From positions 71,686 through 135,685 of the forward strand of contig CAYYDG010000016.1 in the NCBI GenBank assembly GCA_964470555.1: 64,000 nucleotides of DNA. The letters are read 5' to 3'. This stretch comes from RBC074 sp964470555. GTDB taxonomy: Bacteria; Acidobacteriota; Blastocatellia; RBC074. A program made the translations under genes and the position numbers. The notes beneath the pieces were generated by a model. It had not been told where the DNA came from, searched no databases, and saw only the letters and a list, made by a program, of their open reading frames with translations. Below, piece by piece: positions 41,241 through 49,387 of the stretch; the first letter of the stretch is position 1; each line of letters opens with the position of its first letter.

Positions 41241-44001
41241 CGTTGTTTCCCCCTGTTGGGAATTCCTGTGTTGCCAGTTCCGCTTTCAGCCACTTTTTGT
41301 CAGCAGGCAAATTGTAACAGCGCGCACCGGTCGCGTTGTAAATCGCATTGATGATCGCAGGCGTCGTCGGGATTGAAGCCAACTCGCCGACGCCTTTGCC
41401 GCCGTAAGGGCCGTCTTTGGTTTCGTGTTCGATGAAGAAGGAAATCACTTCGGGCGTTTGGTCAATCTCGGGCAGGTTGCACTTTTTCAACGTGTCGGTT
41501 TGCACGAAGCCGTCTTTCATGACGAAGTTTTCCTGAAGCGCCATTCCCAAGCCCATTGAAATGCTGCCTTCGACCTGACCTTGCAGCGCCAGCGGATTGA
41601 TGACGCGGCCTACGTCGCTGGCGGCGATGACTTTCAGCACTTTGGTTTCGCCGGTTTTGACGTCCACTTCGACCAGCACGGCTTGCGCGCCGAAGCCGAA
41701 GGCGAAGTGATGATACGGTTCGCACATCGGCGCAACGTATTGATAGCTCATCTTCGGCAAACGTCCTTCGCGGCGCATCAGTTTGACGATTTCTGTGAGT
41801 TCGACGCTGTGGCCGTTGTTTTTGATAAGGCCGTCGGCGAAGAGCAATTCATCCGGCGGCGCACCGAGCATCTCAGCGGCTCGCAACGAAAGTAGCTTGC
41901 GGACTTCCTTGCTCGCATAGCGCGCGGCATTTCCCGTGACATAAGTCTGACGCGAAGCCGTTGTCGCCGCGCAATCCAGCGTGCGATCAGTGTCGGCGAC
42001 CAACACGTCAACTTTGTCGTAAGGCACGCCGAGTTCTTCGCTGACGACTTGCGCCAGCACGCCGACCAGGCCTTGACCGATTTCGGCTGCGCCTGCGCGC
42101 ACGGCAGCGCGGCCATTGGCGAAGAGTTCGACTTCGGCTCCTGCGGCATCGTAAGCGCCGCTGCCGAATCCTGTGTTTTTGTATGCGCACGCCACGCCCC
42201 AGGCGCGGCGTTTGTCGCCTTCGACGGCAACGAACGGATGCTTTTCCATTTCCGCGGCGACGGTTTCGAGGGCGTCAGCCAGCCCGCAGCTTTCGTGCAT
42301 GACTTGTCCGGCCAGCGTTTGCTTGCCGTAATTCAAGACGTTCTTGCGACGGATTTCGACCGGCGACAAGCCTAGCGCTTCGGCCAATTGATCCATCTGA
42401 TTTTCCATCGCAAAGACGCTTTGCGTGACGCCGAAGCCTCGGAACGCGCCCGAAGGCACGTTGTTTGTGTACATCGCGTAGGTGTCCACCTTGACGTTTT
42501 TGACTTCATACGCACCGGCGGCGTGCGTGGTGGCGCGCAGCATGACGTGGCTGCTCAAACTGGCGTAAGCGCCGCCGTCGCCCCAGATTTCAGCTTCATG
42601 CGCGGTGATTGTGCCGTCTTTGCGCGCGCCGGTTTTCATCTTGATGCGCGTGGCGTGGCGTTTGGGATGCACCATCAAAGACTCTTTGCGGCTGAGCACC
42701 ATTTTGACCGGGCGTTTGGTGACGTAAGCCGCCAGCGCCGCGTGAATCTGGACGGACACATCCTCCTTGCCGCCGAATGCGCCGCCGATCAGACAATTGA
42801 TGACGCGGACTTGGTCTTCGGGCAGATTCAAACTCGCGGCGATTTGTGCGCGGTCGCCAAACGGGATTTGTCCGCCGCAATACACAGTGATCCTGCCGGT
42901 CGGATCGGGCACAGCCAATCCGGCTTCGGGTTCGATAAAAGCGTGTTCGACGGTTTGCGTGCTGTATTCGCGTTCGATGATGACATCGGCTTCGGCAAAG
43001 CCTCGGGCGATGTCGCCGTTTTCCAGATGGTAATGCTTCAGGCAATTGCCGTGTTCTTTGGGATCGTGATGCGGAACCTGCGCGTGCAGAATCGGCGCGT
43101 CTGGCAAGGCGGCTTCTTTTGGCCCGGTGACGACTGGCAGCGGTTCGTATTCGACTTCGATCAGTTTTAAGGCTTCGGTGGCCAGGCTTTCAGATTCAGC
43201 GACAACCAGTGCGATGGCATCGCCAACGTAGCGCACCTTGTCATAACAAAGCACCGGCCAGTCAACTTCGTGAACGCCGCAATCTTTGCGTCCGGGAATG
43301 TCATCGGCAGTCAGCACAGCGGCGACGCCTGCCAAAGCCTTCGCCTTGCTCACGTCCACTTTCAGCAAACGCGCATGCGGTTGCGCGCTGCGCAGGGCGC
43401 GAGCGTGCAACATTCCGTCAACGTAAAGATCATCGGCATAAATTCCTTTGCCGGTGACTTTTTCAACGGCGTCAGGGCGCGGCAGCGGTTGGCTGATGGC
43501 GTGGAGCGGCTTTTTGACAGCAGGCAGCGGCGGAACTTGCTGACCGGCGGCTTGTTGGACGGCGCGGATGATGGCGTTGTGGCCGGTGCAGCGGCAGAGG
43601 TTCCATTTGTGACCGTCGTAAATTTCCTGGAGCGTCGGGTTCGGATTTTTTTCGAGCAACGCAATCGTCGCCATCACAAAGCCCGGCGTGCAAAAGCCGC
43701 ATTGCGTAGCGCCTTGTTCGATGTAGGCCTGCTGGACGGGATGCAGTTCACCGTTGGCCACGCCTTCGATGGTGCGAATGTTCGCGCCGTCTACTCGCTT
43801 CATGGGAACGATGCACGAACGCACAGCTTCCCCGTTGCTGATGACCATGCAACTGCCGCAATGGCCGGTGGCGCAGCCGTCTTTGGTTCCGGTCAGGTGC
43901 AATTCATCGCGCAGCACGTCCATCAGATTGGTTTTGGGCGATGCGCTGACCTCGACTTCGTTGCCGTTGACGGTCAATCGAAACGTCTGTTTCTCGCTCA
44001 T
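41230..44001 (-). CDS. Fused 2Fe-2S / molybdopterin xanthine dehydrogenase-like hydroxylase
   Basis: 923 residues. The N-terminal ~165 residues are a two-cluster ferredoxin-like subunit with CATGHCGSC and a later Cys (first cluster), then CGFC and CRC (second). The rest is the molybdenum-binding subunit: GGAFGGKEDVSVQ, NVPSGAFRGFGVTQ, EIGQGLVGVLAQV and the catalytic glutamate segment GGKGVGELASIP. No FAD subunit is encoded next to it. The fused layout is like XdhD-type, often selenium-linked, hydroxylases of purine catabolism, which fits the SsnA-like gene 17 kb downstream on the same strand. Substrate (xanthine, hypoxanthine or another N-heterocycle) is inferred. Confidence 0.86.
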   Translation of the reverse strand: MSEKQTFRLTVNGNEVEVSASPKTNLMDVLRDELHLTGTKDGCATGHCGSCMVISNGEAVRSCIVPMKRVDGANIRTIEGVANGELHPVQQAYIEQGATQCGFCTPGFVMATIALLEKNPNPTLQEIYDGHKWNLCRCTGHNAIIRAVQQAAGQQVPPLPAVKKPLHAISQPLPRPDAVEKVTGKGIYADDLYVDGMLHARALRSAQPHARLLKVDVSKAKALAGVAAVLTADDIPGRKDCGVHEVDWPVLCYDKVRYVGDAIALVVAESESLATEALKLIEVEYEPLPVVTGPKEAALPDAPILHAQVPHHDPKEHGNCLKHYHLENGDIARGFAEADVIIEREYSTQTVEHAFIEPEAGLAVPDPTGRITVYCGGQIPFGDRAQIAASLNLPEDQVRVINCLIGGAFGGKEDVSVQIHAALAAYVTKRPVKMVLSRKESLMVHPKRHATRIKMKTGARKDGTITAHEAEIWGDGGAYASLSSHVMLRATTHAAGAYEVKNVKVDTYAMYTNNVPSGAFRGFGVTQSVFAMENQMDQLAEALGLSPVEIRRKNVLNYGKQTLAGQVMHESCGLADALETVAAEMEKHPFVAVEGDKRRAWGVACAYKNTGFGSGAYDAAGAEVELFANGRAAVRAGAAEIGQGLVGVLAQVVSEELGVPYDKVDVLVADTDRTLDCAATTASRQTYVTGNAARYASKEVRKLLSLRAAEMLGAPPDELLFADGLIKNNGHSVELTEIVKLMRREGRLPKMSYQYVAPMCEPYHHFAFGFGAQAVLVEVDVKTGETKVLKVIAASDVGRVINPLALQGQVEGSISMGLGMALQENFVMKDGFVQTDTLKKCNLPEIDQTPEVISFFIEHETKDGPYGGKGVGELASIPTTPAIINAIYNATGARCYNLPADKKWLKAELATQEFPTGGNNDEQ

Positions 44002-44015
44002 AAAACTTCCTCATT

Positions 44016-44118
44016 GGGTACGCAGCGCCTGTGGCCTGCGAGGATTCTGCGAAACATCTCTTGAAAAAAGAAAAGCATGAACTGCCAGCACCTTGCAGCA
44101 TGGAAGGTATGCGTACCC
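44016..44118. repeat. Inverted repeat element between xanthine dehydrogenase and alcohol dehydrogenase-like genes
   Basis: GGGTACGC (44016-44023) and GCGTACCC (44111-44118) are perfect inverted 8-mers about 90 bases apart. An inner imperfect pair AACTGCCAGC (44080-44089) and GCTGGGCAGTT (44120-44130) extends into the 3' end of the dehydrogenase gene. It could form a stem-loop on the transcript or be a member of a dispersed family; no second copy was found in this window. Confidence 0.5.
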
Positions 44119-44128
44119 GGCTGGGCAG

Positions 44129-45136
44129 TTACAGTTTGACGACGATTTTGCCGAAATGGCCGCCGCTTTCCATCAATTGCAAAGCCTCATGGATTTGACT
44201 CAAATTGAAAACGCGATCCACCACCGGCTTCATTTGATGATGCGTGATGGCGCGATTCATGGCTTCGAACATTTCGCGGTGCCCGACAAAGATGCCTTGC
44301 AAACGAATGCTTTTCATCAAGACCAGCACAGGGTTGATGCCGCTGCCCGCCGACAGAGCGCCAATGACCGAAATCATTCCGCCGATGCGAATGGCTTTCA
44401 GCGAACGTTCGATGGTTCCCGCGCCTCCGACTTCGACGATGTGGTCAATGCCTGCGCCGCCGTTTAACCCTTTTGCGGCTTTGTCCCAATCGGGATTGGT
44501 TTTGTAATTCACGCCGTCGGTGATGCCCATCGCCGCCAACCGCGCCAGTTTTTCGTCGCTGCTGGAAGTGGCTATGACGCGCGCTCCATGCATCTGGGCG
44601 AATTGCGCGGCGAAGAGCGAAACGCCGCCGGTTCCTTGCACCAACACGGTGTCGCCGGCTTTGGTTCGGCCTTTGTCAACGACTGCGTTCCAGGCGGTCA
44701 GCCCTGCGCAGGGCAACGTGGCGGCTTCTTCGTAATTCAGATGTTCCGGGCAGGCGATGACGCCGGTTTCTTCCAGCGCAACCAGCTCGGCCAGCATGCC
44801 CGTTTGGTCGCCTCCGCCTTTGGCCGTGCGCGCTTTGGCTTCGTTGGGTTCGCCGCCAGTCCAGTTTTGAAAGAACGTGCCGATGACGCGGTCGCCGGGT
44901 TTGAAACTTTTGACTTCGCTGCCGACGGCGACAACTTCGCCTGCGCCGTCGGAGAAGGGAATCATGGGCAATTTCAATCGCGGGTTGTACGTGCCTTTGA
45001 CCACCATCAGATCGCGGTAATTCAGCGACACTGCATGGACTTTGACTATCACTTGCCGAGCGCCGGGTTGCGGATCGGGTTTTTCGACCAGGGTCAATCC
45101 TTCAATGCCAAACTGCTGAAGTTCGTAAGCCTTCAT
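44129..45136 (-). CDS. Zinc-type alcohol dehydrogenase / quinone oxidoreductase-like MDR protein
   Basis: 335 residues from the ATG at 45136 (AAGGAG upstream). Medium-chain dehydrogenase/reductase: GroES-like catalytic domain (VHAVSLNYRDLMVVKGTYN, IPFSDGAGEVVAVG, FKPGDRVIG), then the Rossmann domain with VLVQGTGGVSLFAAQFAQ. The catalytic zinc cysteine is replaced in the NYRDLM segment and the structural zinc cysteines are absent, as in quinone-oxidoreductase-type NADPH enzymes. It is upstream of and co-directional with the xanthine dehydrogenase gene but separated by a repeat element, so cotranscription is uncertain. Confidence 0.85.
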   Translation of the reverse strand: MKAYELQQFGIEGLTLVEKPDPQPGARQVIVKVHAVSLNYRDLMVVKGTYNPRLKLPMIPFSDGAGEVVAVGSEVKSFKPGDRVIGTFFQNWTGGEPNEAKARTAKGGGDQTGMLAELVALEETGVIACPEHLNYEEAATLPCAGLTAWNAVVDKGRTKAGDTVLVQGTGGVSLFAAQFAQMHGARVIATSSSDEKLARLAAMGITDGVNYKTNPDWDKAAKGLNGGAGIDHIVEVGGAGTIERSLKAIRIGGMISVIGALSAGSGINPVLVLMKSIRLQGIFVGHREMFEAMNRAITHHQMKPVVDRVFNLSQIHEALQLMESGGHFGKIVVKL

Positions 45137-45213
45137 TTTTTGCTCCTTGGGGTTTTTGATTGCTGTGTGCAGAGAAGATCGGGAAAACTGACAGAAAGCT
45201 TCGGCGAGAGCGA

Positions 45214-45996
45214 TCAGTGGTCGCGCCGCAGCTTGATCCACCAATCGCCAGGCGGAACGTCGCGGTCAACGCCTTCATAACGCGCCATCAATTCCTTGTC
45301 GGTGACGATGTGTCCCTGCAACCAGGCTTCGGCGGAGAGCCAGGCGCCGGGTTTCAGTTCGCCTTTCAGATCGGCGCGTTTGATGATGACTTCAATTTTG
45401 ATTTTGCCTGCGTCCACGTCCACCCAGAGCAATGGTTCTTCCGTGCGTGGGTTGTAGATTTCTCGCCAGGAAAGAATTTGACCGCGAATGATGTAATCGG
45501 TGTCGGTCGTTTTGCGATATTCGGGACGGTCTGGCAGCGGCTCGAAGACAGGCTTGATTTTTCGGGAGCTGATGCGCGCGCGATAGGCCAATCCCGACAC
45601 CACCGCCGTGATTGGGCGTTCACGGAAATCCAGCGGGTTGATTTCAGTGATGTTTTGCAGCGCAAACATCAATTCCAGCGGCGAATCCAGCACGGCTCCG
45701 CGCACAATGGCTTCGCCGTCTTCTTCGTATTCCAGAATTTCCCAGGGGTAAAACCCCAGCATGCGCTGGCCGCGAAACGCCGGACGGCAATCGGCGTAAA
45801 ACATGCCTTTGGCTGATTCATACAGCACGGTCCAGACTTCCAAACCCGATCCCAGTCTCCAACAGCATCCGTGCAGAGTTCCCTGCGGGCGATGGGCTTT
45901 GCTGATCGCGCCGAGTTGATGCGCCTGTTCGGCCAACGCCTTGTACGAGGCGTCGTCTTTGATTTGAAATCCGATTGCGTCAAACGGCTCAGGCAT
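45214..45996 (-). CDS. Hypothetical protein
   Basis: 260 residues, not recognised. Soluble, Trp-rich and mixed alpha/beta: SGLEVWTVLYESAKGMFYAD and QRMLGFYPWEILEYEEDGE in the first half, and an oligonucleotide-binding-like beta region in the second half (YIIRGQILSWREI, KIKIEVIIKRADLKGE, PGAWLSAEAWLQGHI). No signal peptide or catalytic motif is evident. The start has only a weak ribosome-binding site. It follows the small antitoxin-like gene by 33 bases and precedes the MDR dehydrogenase on the same strand. Confidence 0.7.
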   Translation of the reverse strand: MPEPFDAIGFQIKDDASYKALAEQAHQLGAISKAHRPQGTLHGCCWRLGSGLEVWTVLYESAKGMFYADCRPAFRGQRMLGFYPWEILEYEEDGEAIVRGAVLDSPLELMFALQNITEINPLDFRERPITAVVSGLAYRARISSRKIKPVFEPLPDRPEYRKTTDTDYIIRGQILSWREIYNPRTEEPLLWVDVDAGKIKIEVIIKRADLKGELKPGAWLSAEAWLQGHIVTDKELMARYEGVDRDVPPGDWWIKLRRDH

Positions 45997-46029
45997 AAAT
46001 TCAGCAAATTCAGGCGCGGCGATGTGTTT

Positions 46030-46254
46030 TCACCGCCGGTCAGTTTTCTTTTCACGGCGGGACTGGTTTTGAAACACCGCCGGGTTCGGTGGGGCATATT
46101 GACGGATGCCACGAATGTTCCGCGCGCGTCCGTGCGTGGGCAATTCATTGCTGCGAATCATTTCCGCAAACAAATCCATGTCGTAATCGCATTCGCGCGA
46201 CATTTCTTCGCGAATGGCTTCCATCTCTTCCAGAAAACGCGGGCGATGATACAT
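46030..46254 (-). CDS. Small protein, possible antitoxin to the PIN-domain protein
   Basis: 74 residues. The N-terminal half (RPRFLEEMEAIREEMSRECD) is an amphipathic helix pattern seen in small proteins encoded beside PIN toxins; the C-terminal half is basic and probably disordered. It lies 74 bases downstream of the PIN-domain gene on the same strand. In typical vapBC loci the antitoxin precedes the toxin, so the order is reversed here and the antitoxin assignment is tentative. The gap holds a GGTGGTCGGT direct repeat. Confidence 0.55.
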   Translation of the reverse strand: MYHRPRFLEEMEAIREEMSRECDYDMDLFAEMIRSNELPTHGRARNIRGIRQYAPPNPAVFQNQSRREKKTDRR

Positions 46255-46328
46255 ATTCGGTGGTCGGTAGCTGGTGGTCGGTGGTTGGTTTCAGCATCGC
46301 CGACAACCGGCCACCGATCACCGCATAC

Positions 46329-46790
46329 CTAAAGTTCACTTACCAAAAATTCCGGCGTGACGATTTCCGGGACGAAAAAACCGGCGGCGGTATTGAACAG
46401 TTTGATTCGGGCTTGCCGGTGAACACTGGCCAGATGGCCAAAGTTCCAGGTCACCAGATAATCAATTTTGTGAAACGACGCCAGCGCGACGTGCAGGGCG
46501 TCGCCCAGAAACTTGCGCTGAAAAATGCCGCGCCCGATGTATCCGTCGGCCAGAATGGCGGCTTCTTCGGAAATTTCGAGCTGCGGCAAGTGGGCGATCA
46601 GTTTCAGGTAACTGCGACGATACGGTTCGCGTGTGCGTTCCAGTTCGCGCTCGACCAGCGGCGAAACGTAAGCGCGGTAGTTTTTCAATTCATGTTCCCA
46701 CCAACGAATCGTCAGGTCGCGGCGAAACGATTCTCCTTTGTCCAGATAGGCGCCGATGACCGACGTTTCAAGGTAAATGGTCGGAATCAT
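46329..46790 (-). CDS. PIN-domain protein (VapC-like RNase)
   Basis: 153 residues. The PIN fold starts with IYLETSVIGAYLD (the usual first acidic residue D is replaced by E in YLETS, as in one PIN subgroup). Internal acidic residues follow at SPLVERELERT and the conserved FLGDALHVALAS (second Asp), then a C-terminal LVTWNFGHLA. Members are Mg-dependent ribonucleases, often toxins. Partner candidates are the small gene downstream or an unlinked antitoxin. The ribosome-binding site is weak, and the aspartyl protease gene ends 11 bases away downstream of its own upstream neighbour. Confidence 0.82.
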   Translation of the reverse strand: MIPTIYLETSVIGAYLDKGESFRRDLTIRWWEHELKNYRAYVSPLVERELERTREPYRRSYLKLIAHLPQLEISEEAAILADGYIGRGIFQRKFLGDALHVALASFHKIDYLVTWNFGHLASVHRQARIKLFNTAAGFFVPEIVTPEFLVSEL

Positions 46791-46801
46791 AAATCTGGAA
46801 C

Positions 46802-48442
46802 TCAGTTTTTTTCTGCGACCACCGAAATCGCGGGGCTTTGCGGCGTCAGACCCAGATAATGCCGGCGCAAATCCAGCACCACGCGAAAATGACGCAGATA
46901 ATCGCCGCCCAGAACGCCGTGTTGTTCAAAGCCGGAGGTTTCGTTGACGGCTTCCAGGTCGAGAATCAACGCCCGCGAATTGGTTTTTCGCAGGTTGTTG
47001 ACCGTCAGCGTCGAAAGCCCCAGTGCTTCAGCGCCTTCTTCAATGCCGGCAGCGCCGATGACACGGAAACTTTCGCCTTGCAGTTTCATGCCTTCCAGGT
47101 CGTAACGTTTGACGGCGGCTTTGGAAATCACGGAAATGGTCGCGCCGGTATCCACAATGAAATTCAACGGACGATCCATCGTCGGCAGATGAGCTTCGGC
47201 GCTGGCCAATCCGCCACTGGTGCTGCGAATTGGAACTTCAACGCCCAAGCCTGCCAACGCGCCCAGATTTTCCAGTTTCGGCGCGGCGGCAGATTCGCCG
47301 GGTTTCGCTTCGGCGACATCCGCAGCGGGTTTTGCCAACTGGTCTTCGCGCAACGGCGAACGATCGAAGATCATTTGCTGTGTTTTGTAATCCAGCGTCA
47401 CCGCGTAATTCGACAACACGGACAGCCCTATGTAACCGTCAGAGCGTTCGCCTTCAGGCGTGTCTTCGGTGGAATGAACCGTGCGGATGTAAATCGGCAC
47501 GGTGTCAATTCTGGCTTCGCCGATCTGGATGGAATCGAGCACGCCATACAGAATCGGAAACGTGCCGCTGCCTCCGATGGCACGCGCGTTGCCGCCTTTG
47601 GCGACGGGTTTGATGCCAAGAGCCAGAGCGGTTTTATCAGAAAGCACTGACATGCTGGCTCCGGTGTCAATCACGAAGCGGAACGGACCTTTGCCGTTGA
47701 TAATGATTTTGATGAACGGACGATTGTTGACCAGATCAAATGAAACGGTGGAAAGTTCCTTGCCGCTGACGCGATTGATTTTGGTCGTGCCCAGATAACG
47801 ATAAAAATCAATCAGCCCTTTGATTCGCGCCCGGCGCTCGGCGTCGGTTTTCGGCGAGACTTCCAGAAAACGCTGATAAGCGTCCGCTGCTTCGTTGTAA
47901 TACTCCAGCCGCGAACAGGCGCGCGCCAGCGAAACGTAATAATCCGGTTCGTTGGGATCCAGGGCGATGGCTCGACGCAATCCGTCGTAAGCCGTCTTGG
48001 CGCGATTTTCAAAGTATTCGATTTCCGACAGTCCGGCGATGGCCAGCGCCTGTTTTTGATCGAATTTGACGGCGGTGTACAACGCTTCTATCGAGTTGCG
48101 GAATTCGCCGGAGCGCAACAGCGCAGTGCCGAGCAGGGCGAACGCCCGCGCATTCAACGGGTCGGCGGAAATCACCTGCGCCGCATGTTCGTAAGCGGTT
48201 TGCAACTTCATCTGCTTCATCAGCGCGTAACTCAATCCCAGTCGAGCGACTTTGTCCGCCATGTCCTTTTCGAGCAGTTGCAGATAAATTTTCTCGGCTT
48301 CAGGGAAATTCGCGGCGCGCATTTCCTTTTCGGCGCGTTTCAACGCCTTGCCGCGCGATTCCGCCAAAACAGGTAAGCTCACGGTTACGATCAGCGCCAC
48401 AACCGTCAGAGTGAATGTCAGCATCCGGAGAGCGGATTTCAT
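46802..48442 (-). CDS. Secreted TPR protein with two retropepsin-like aspartyl protease domains
   Basis: 546 residues from the ATG at 48442 (GGAGG upstream), giving a signal peptide LTFTLTVVALIVTVSLPVLA cleaved after LA. TPR-like repeats span about residues 30-175 (FPEAEKIYLQLLEKD, ALLGTALLRSGEFRNSIEAL, YYVSLARACSRLEYYNEAAD). Two pepsin-like catalytic motifs follow: VIDTGASMSVLS (about 240) and IVDTGATISVIS (about 430), each with a downstream ILYGVLDSIQIG or VLGGDYL hydrophobic-Gly flap. Both half-domains in one chain could form an intramolecular protease dimer. It is probably periplasmic or secreted; substrate unknown. Confidence 0.85.
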   Translation of the reverse strand: MKSALRMLTFTLTVVALIVTVSLPVLAESRGKALKRAEKEMRAANFPEAEKIYLQLLEKDMADKVARLGLSYALMKQMKLQTAYEHAAQVISADPLNARAFALLGTALLRSGEFRNSIEALYTAVKFDQKQALAIAGLSEIEYFENRAKTAYDGLRRAIALDPNEPDYYVSLARACSRLEYYNEAADAYQRFLEVSPKTDAERRARIKGLIDFYRYLGTTKINRVSGKELSTVSFDLVNNRPFIKIIINGKGPFRFVIDTGASMSVLSDKTALALGIKPVAKGGNARAIGGSGTFPILYGVLDSIQIGEARIDTVPIYIRTVHSTEDTPEGERSDGYIGLSVLSNYAVTLDYKTQQMIFDRSPLREDQLAKPAADVAEAKPGESAAAPKLENLGALAGLGVEVPIRSTSGGLASAEAHLPTMDRPLNFIVDTGATISVISKAAVKRYDLEGMKLQGESFRVIGAAGIEEGAEALGLSTLTVNNLRKTNSRALILDLEAVNETSGFEQHGVLGGDYLRHFRVVLDLRRHYLGLTPQSPAISVVAEKN

Positions 48443-48543
48443 ATCAGTACCTCCAAAAGGGATGAAGGGCGAATTAGGTGTGATGAATGTCGCGCCGTCT
48501 GAAGCCTGAAGCAGACGATTCATCATTCATCCTTCAGAATTCA

Positions 48544-49197
48544 TCACTTCAAAATCTCGCCGGTTTTGTTCGACCACAGCAGAAGATCAAGTTCGTCGAA
48601 ATTGATTCTAAGCTCTGCGGCGAAATTTCTCATCTGCTGTTCGACGATCAGATATTTTTTTTTCGTGGTCGGCGGTTTGGGCGAATCAATCAAACCGACT
48701 TCGTGCAGAGTGTTCAAAATGTGTTTGTCCAGAATCGCGTACCCGCAATAACCTATGTTTCGCAGGTAATGACTGGCTTCCTTGTAACCTATGCCTTTGA
48801 CGCCGTTGTTGCGGGCGAAAAAATCCCGCCGTGCTTCGGCGTCCGCGCCGAACGATTCCAGTTTTTCGCTCAGCCGCAATTCGCAATCATTTTTCAGATA
48901 ATTCCGCGTGTGGACGATATAACCGGAACGCGCGCGCGGATACCGATGGGCGCCGACCAGCAGGTTTTCCAATCGTCGCTGGCCGCCGGTGAGCAAATAG
49001 CGGCGAACGCGGTCAATCGAATTCAATCCCATTCGCGCGCTGGCTCCGGCGGTGAAGATGCAATAACACAATTCTTCAAACAGCCGTGCGTCATTGCCGC
49101 TTTGTTTGATGGCGGCAAATTCCGCCAACCGCGCGCGAATCGCAGCGCGTTTTCCGCTGTAACTTTGTCGCAATTCGTCAATCAGTCCCTGGTTCAT
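48544..49197 (-). CDS. N-glycosylase/DNA lyase, Ogg2-like (archaeal type 8-oxoguanine glycosylase)
   Basis: 217-residue HhH-GPD DNA glycosylase. The helix-hairpin-helix GVKGIGYKEASHYLRNIG contains the Schiff-base lysine and is followed by the catalytic aspartate in AILDKHIL. FEELCYCIFTAGASARMGLN is the N-terminal helix of the Ogg2 group. Length matches bifunctional archaeal/bacterial Ogg2 rather than MutY or Nth; no Fe-S cysteines are present. Base excision repair of 8-oxoG is the expected role. Gene stands alone, followed at about 100 bases by the aspartyl protease gene on the same strand. Confidence 0.85.
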   Translation of the reverse strand: MNQGLIDELRQSYSGKRAAIRARLAEFAAIKQSGNDARLFEELCYCIFTAGASARMGLNSIDRVRRYLLTGGQRRLENLLVGAHRYPRARSGYIVHTRNYLKNDCELRLSEKLESFGADAEARRDFFARNNGVKGIGYKEASHYLRNIGYCGYAILDKHILNTLHEVGLIDSPKPPTTKKKYLIVEQQMRNFAAELRINFDELDLLLWSNKTGEILK

Positions 49198-49387
49198 TCG
49201 TCACCCTGCAATCGCTTATTTGTCGGCAATGCGCGATCCGTTTTACTGCGCTGGAAGATTCGCGGTCAAACGCCCTCTGGACTTTTGACGCTCAACGAGC
49301 AATTCCCCTAGACTGCTTCGCAGACCTCTAATTCGATTGCAATTTGTTTTTTGCCCCGTTTCCACGCTCGAAGTAACAAAACAAAAA

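Noticed and set aside
46255..46328. CRISPR-like or tandem repeat at the PIN locus
   Set aside because: Only GGTGGTCGGT appears twice with an imperfect inverted copy; no regular spacing and no cas genes.
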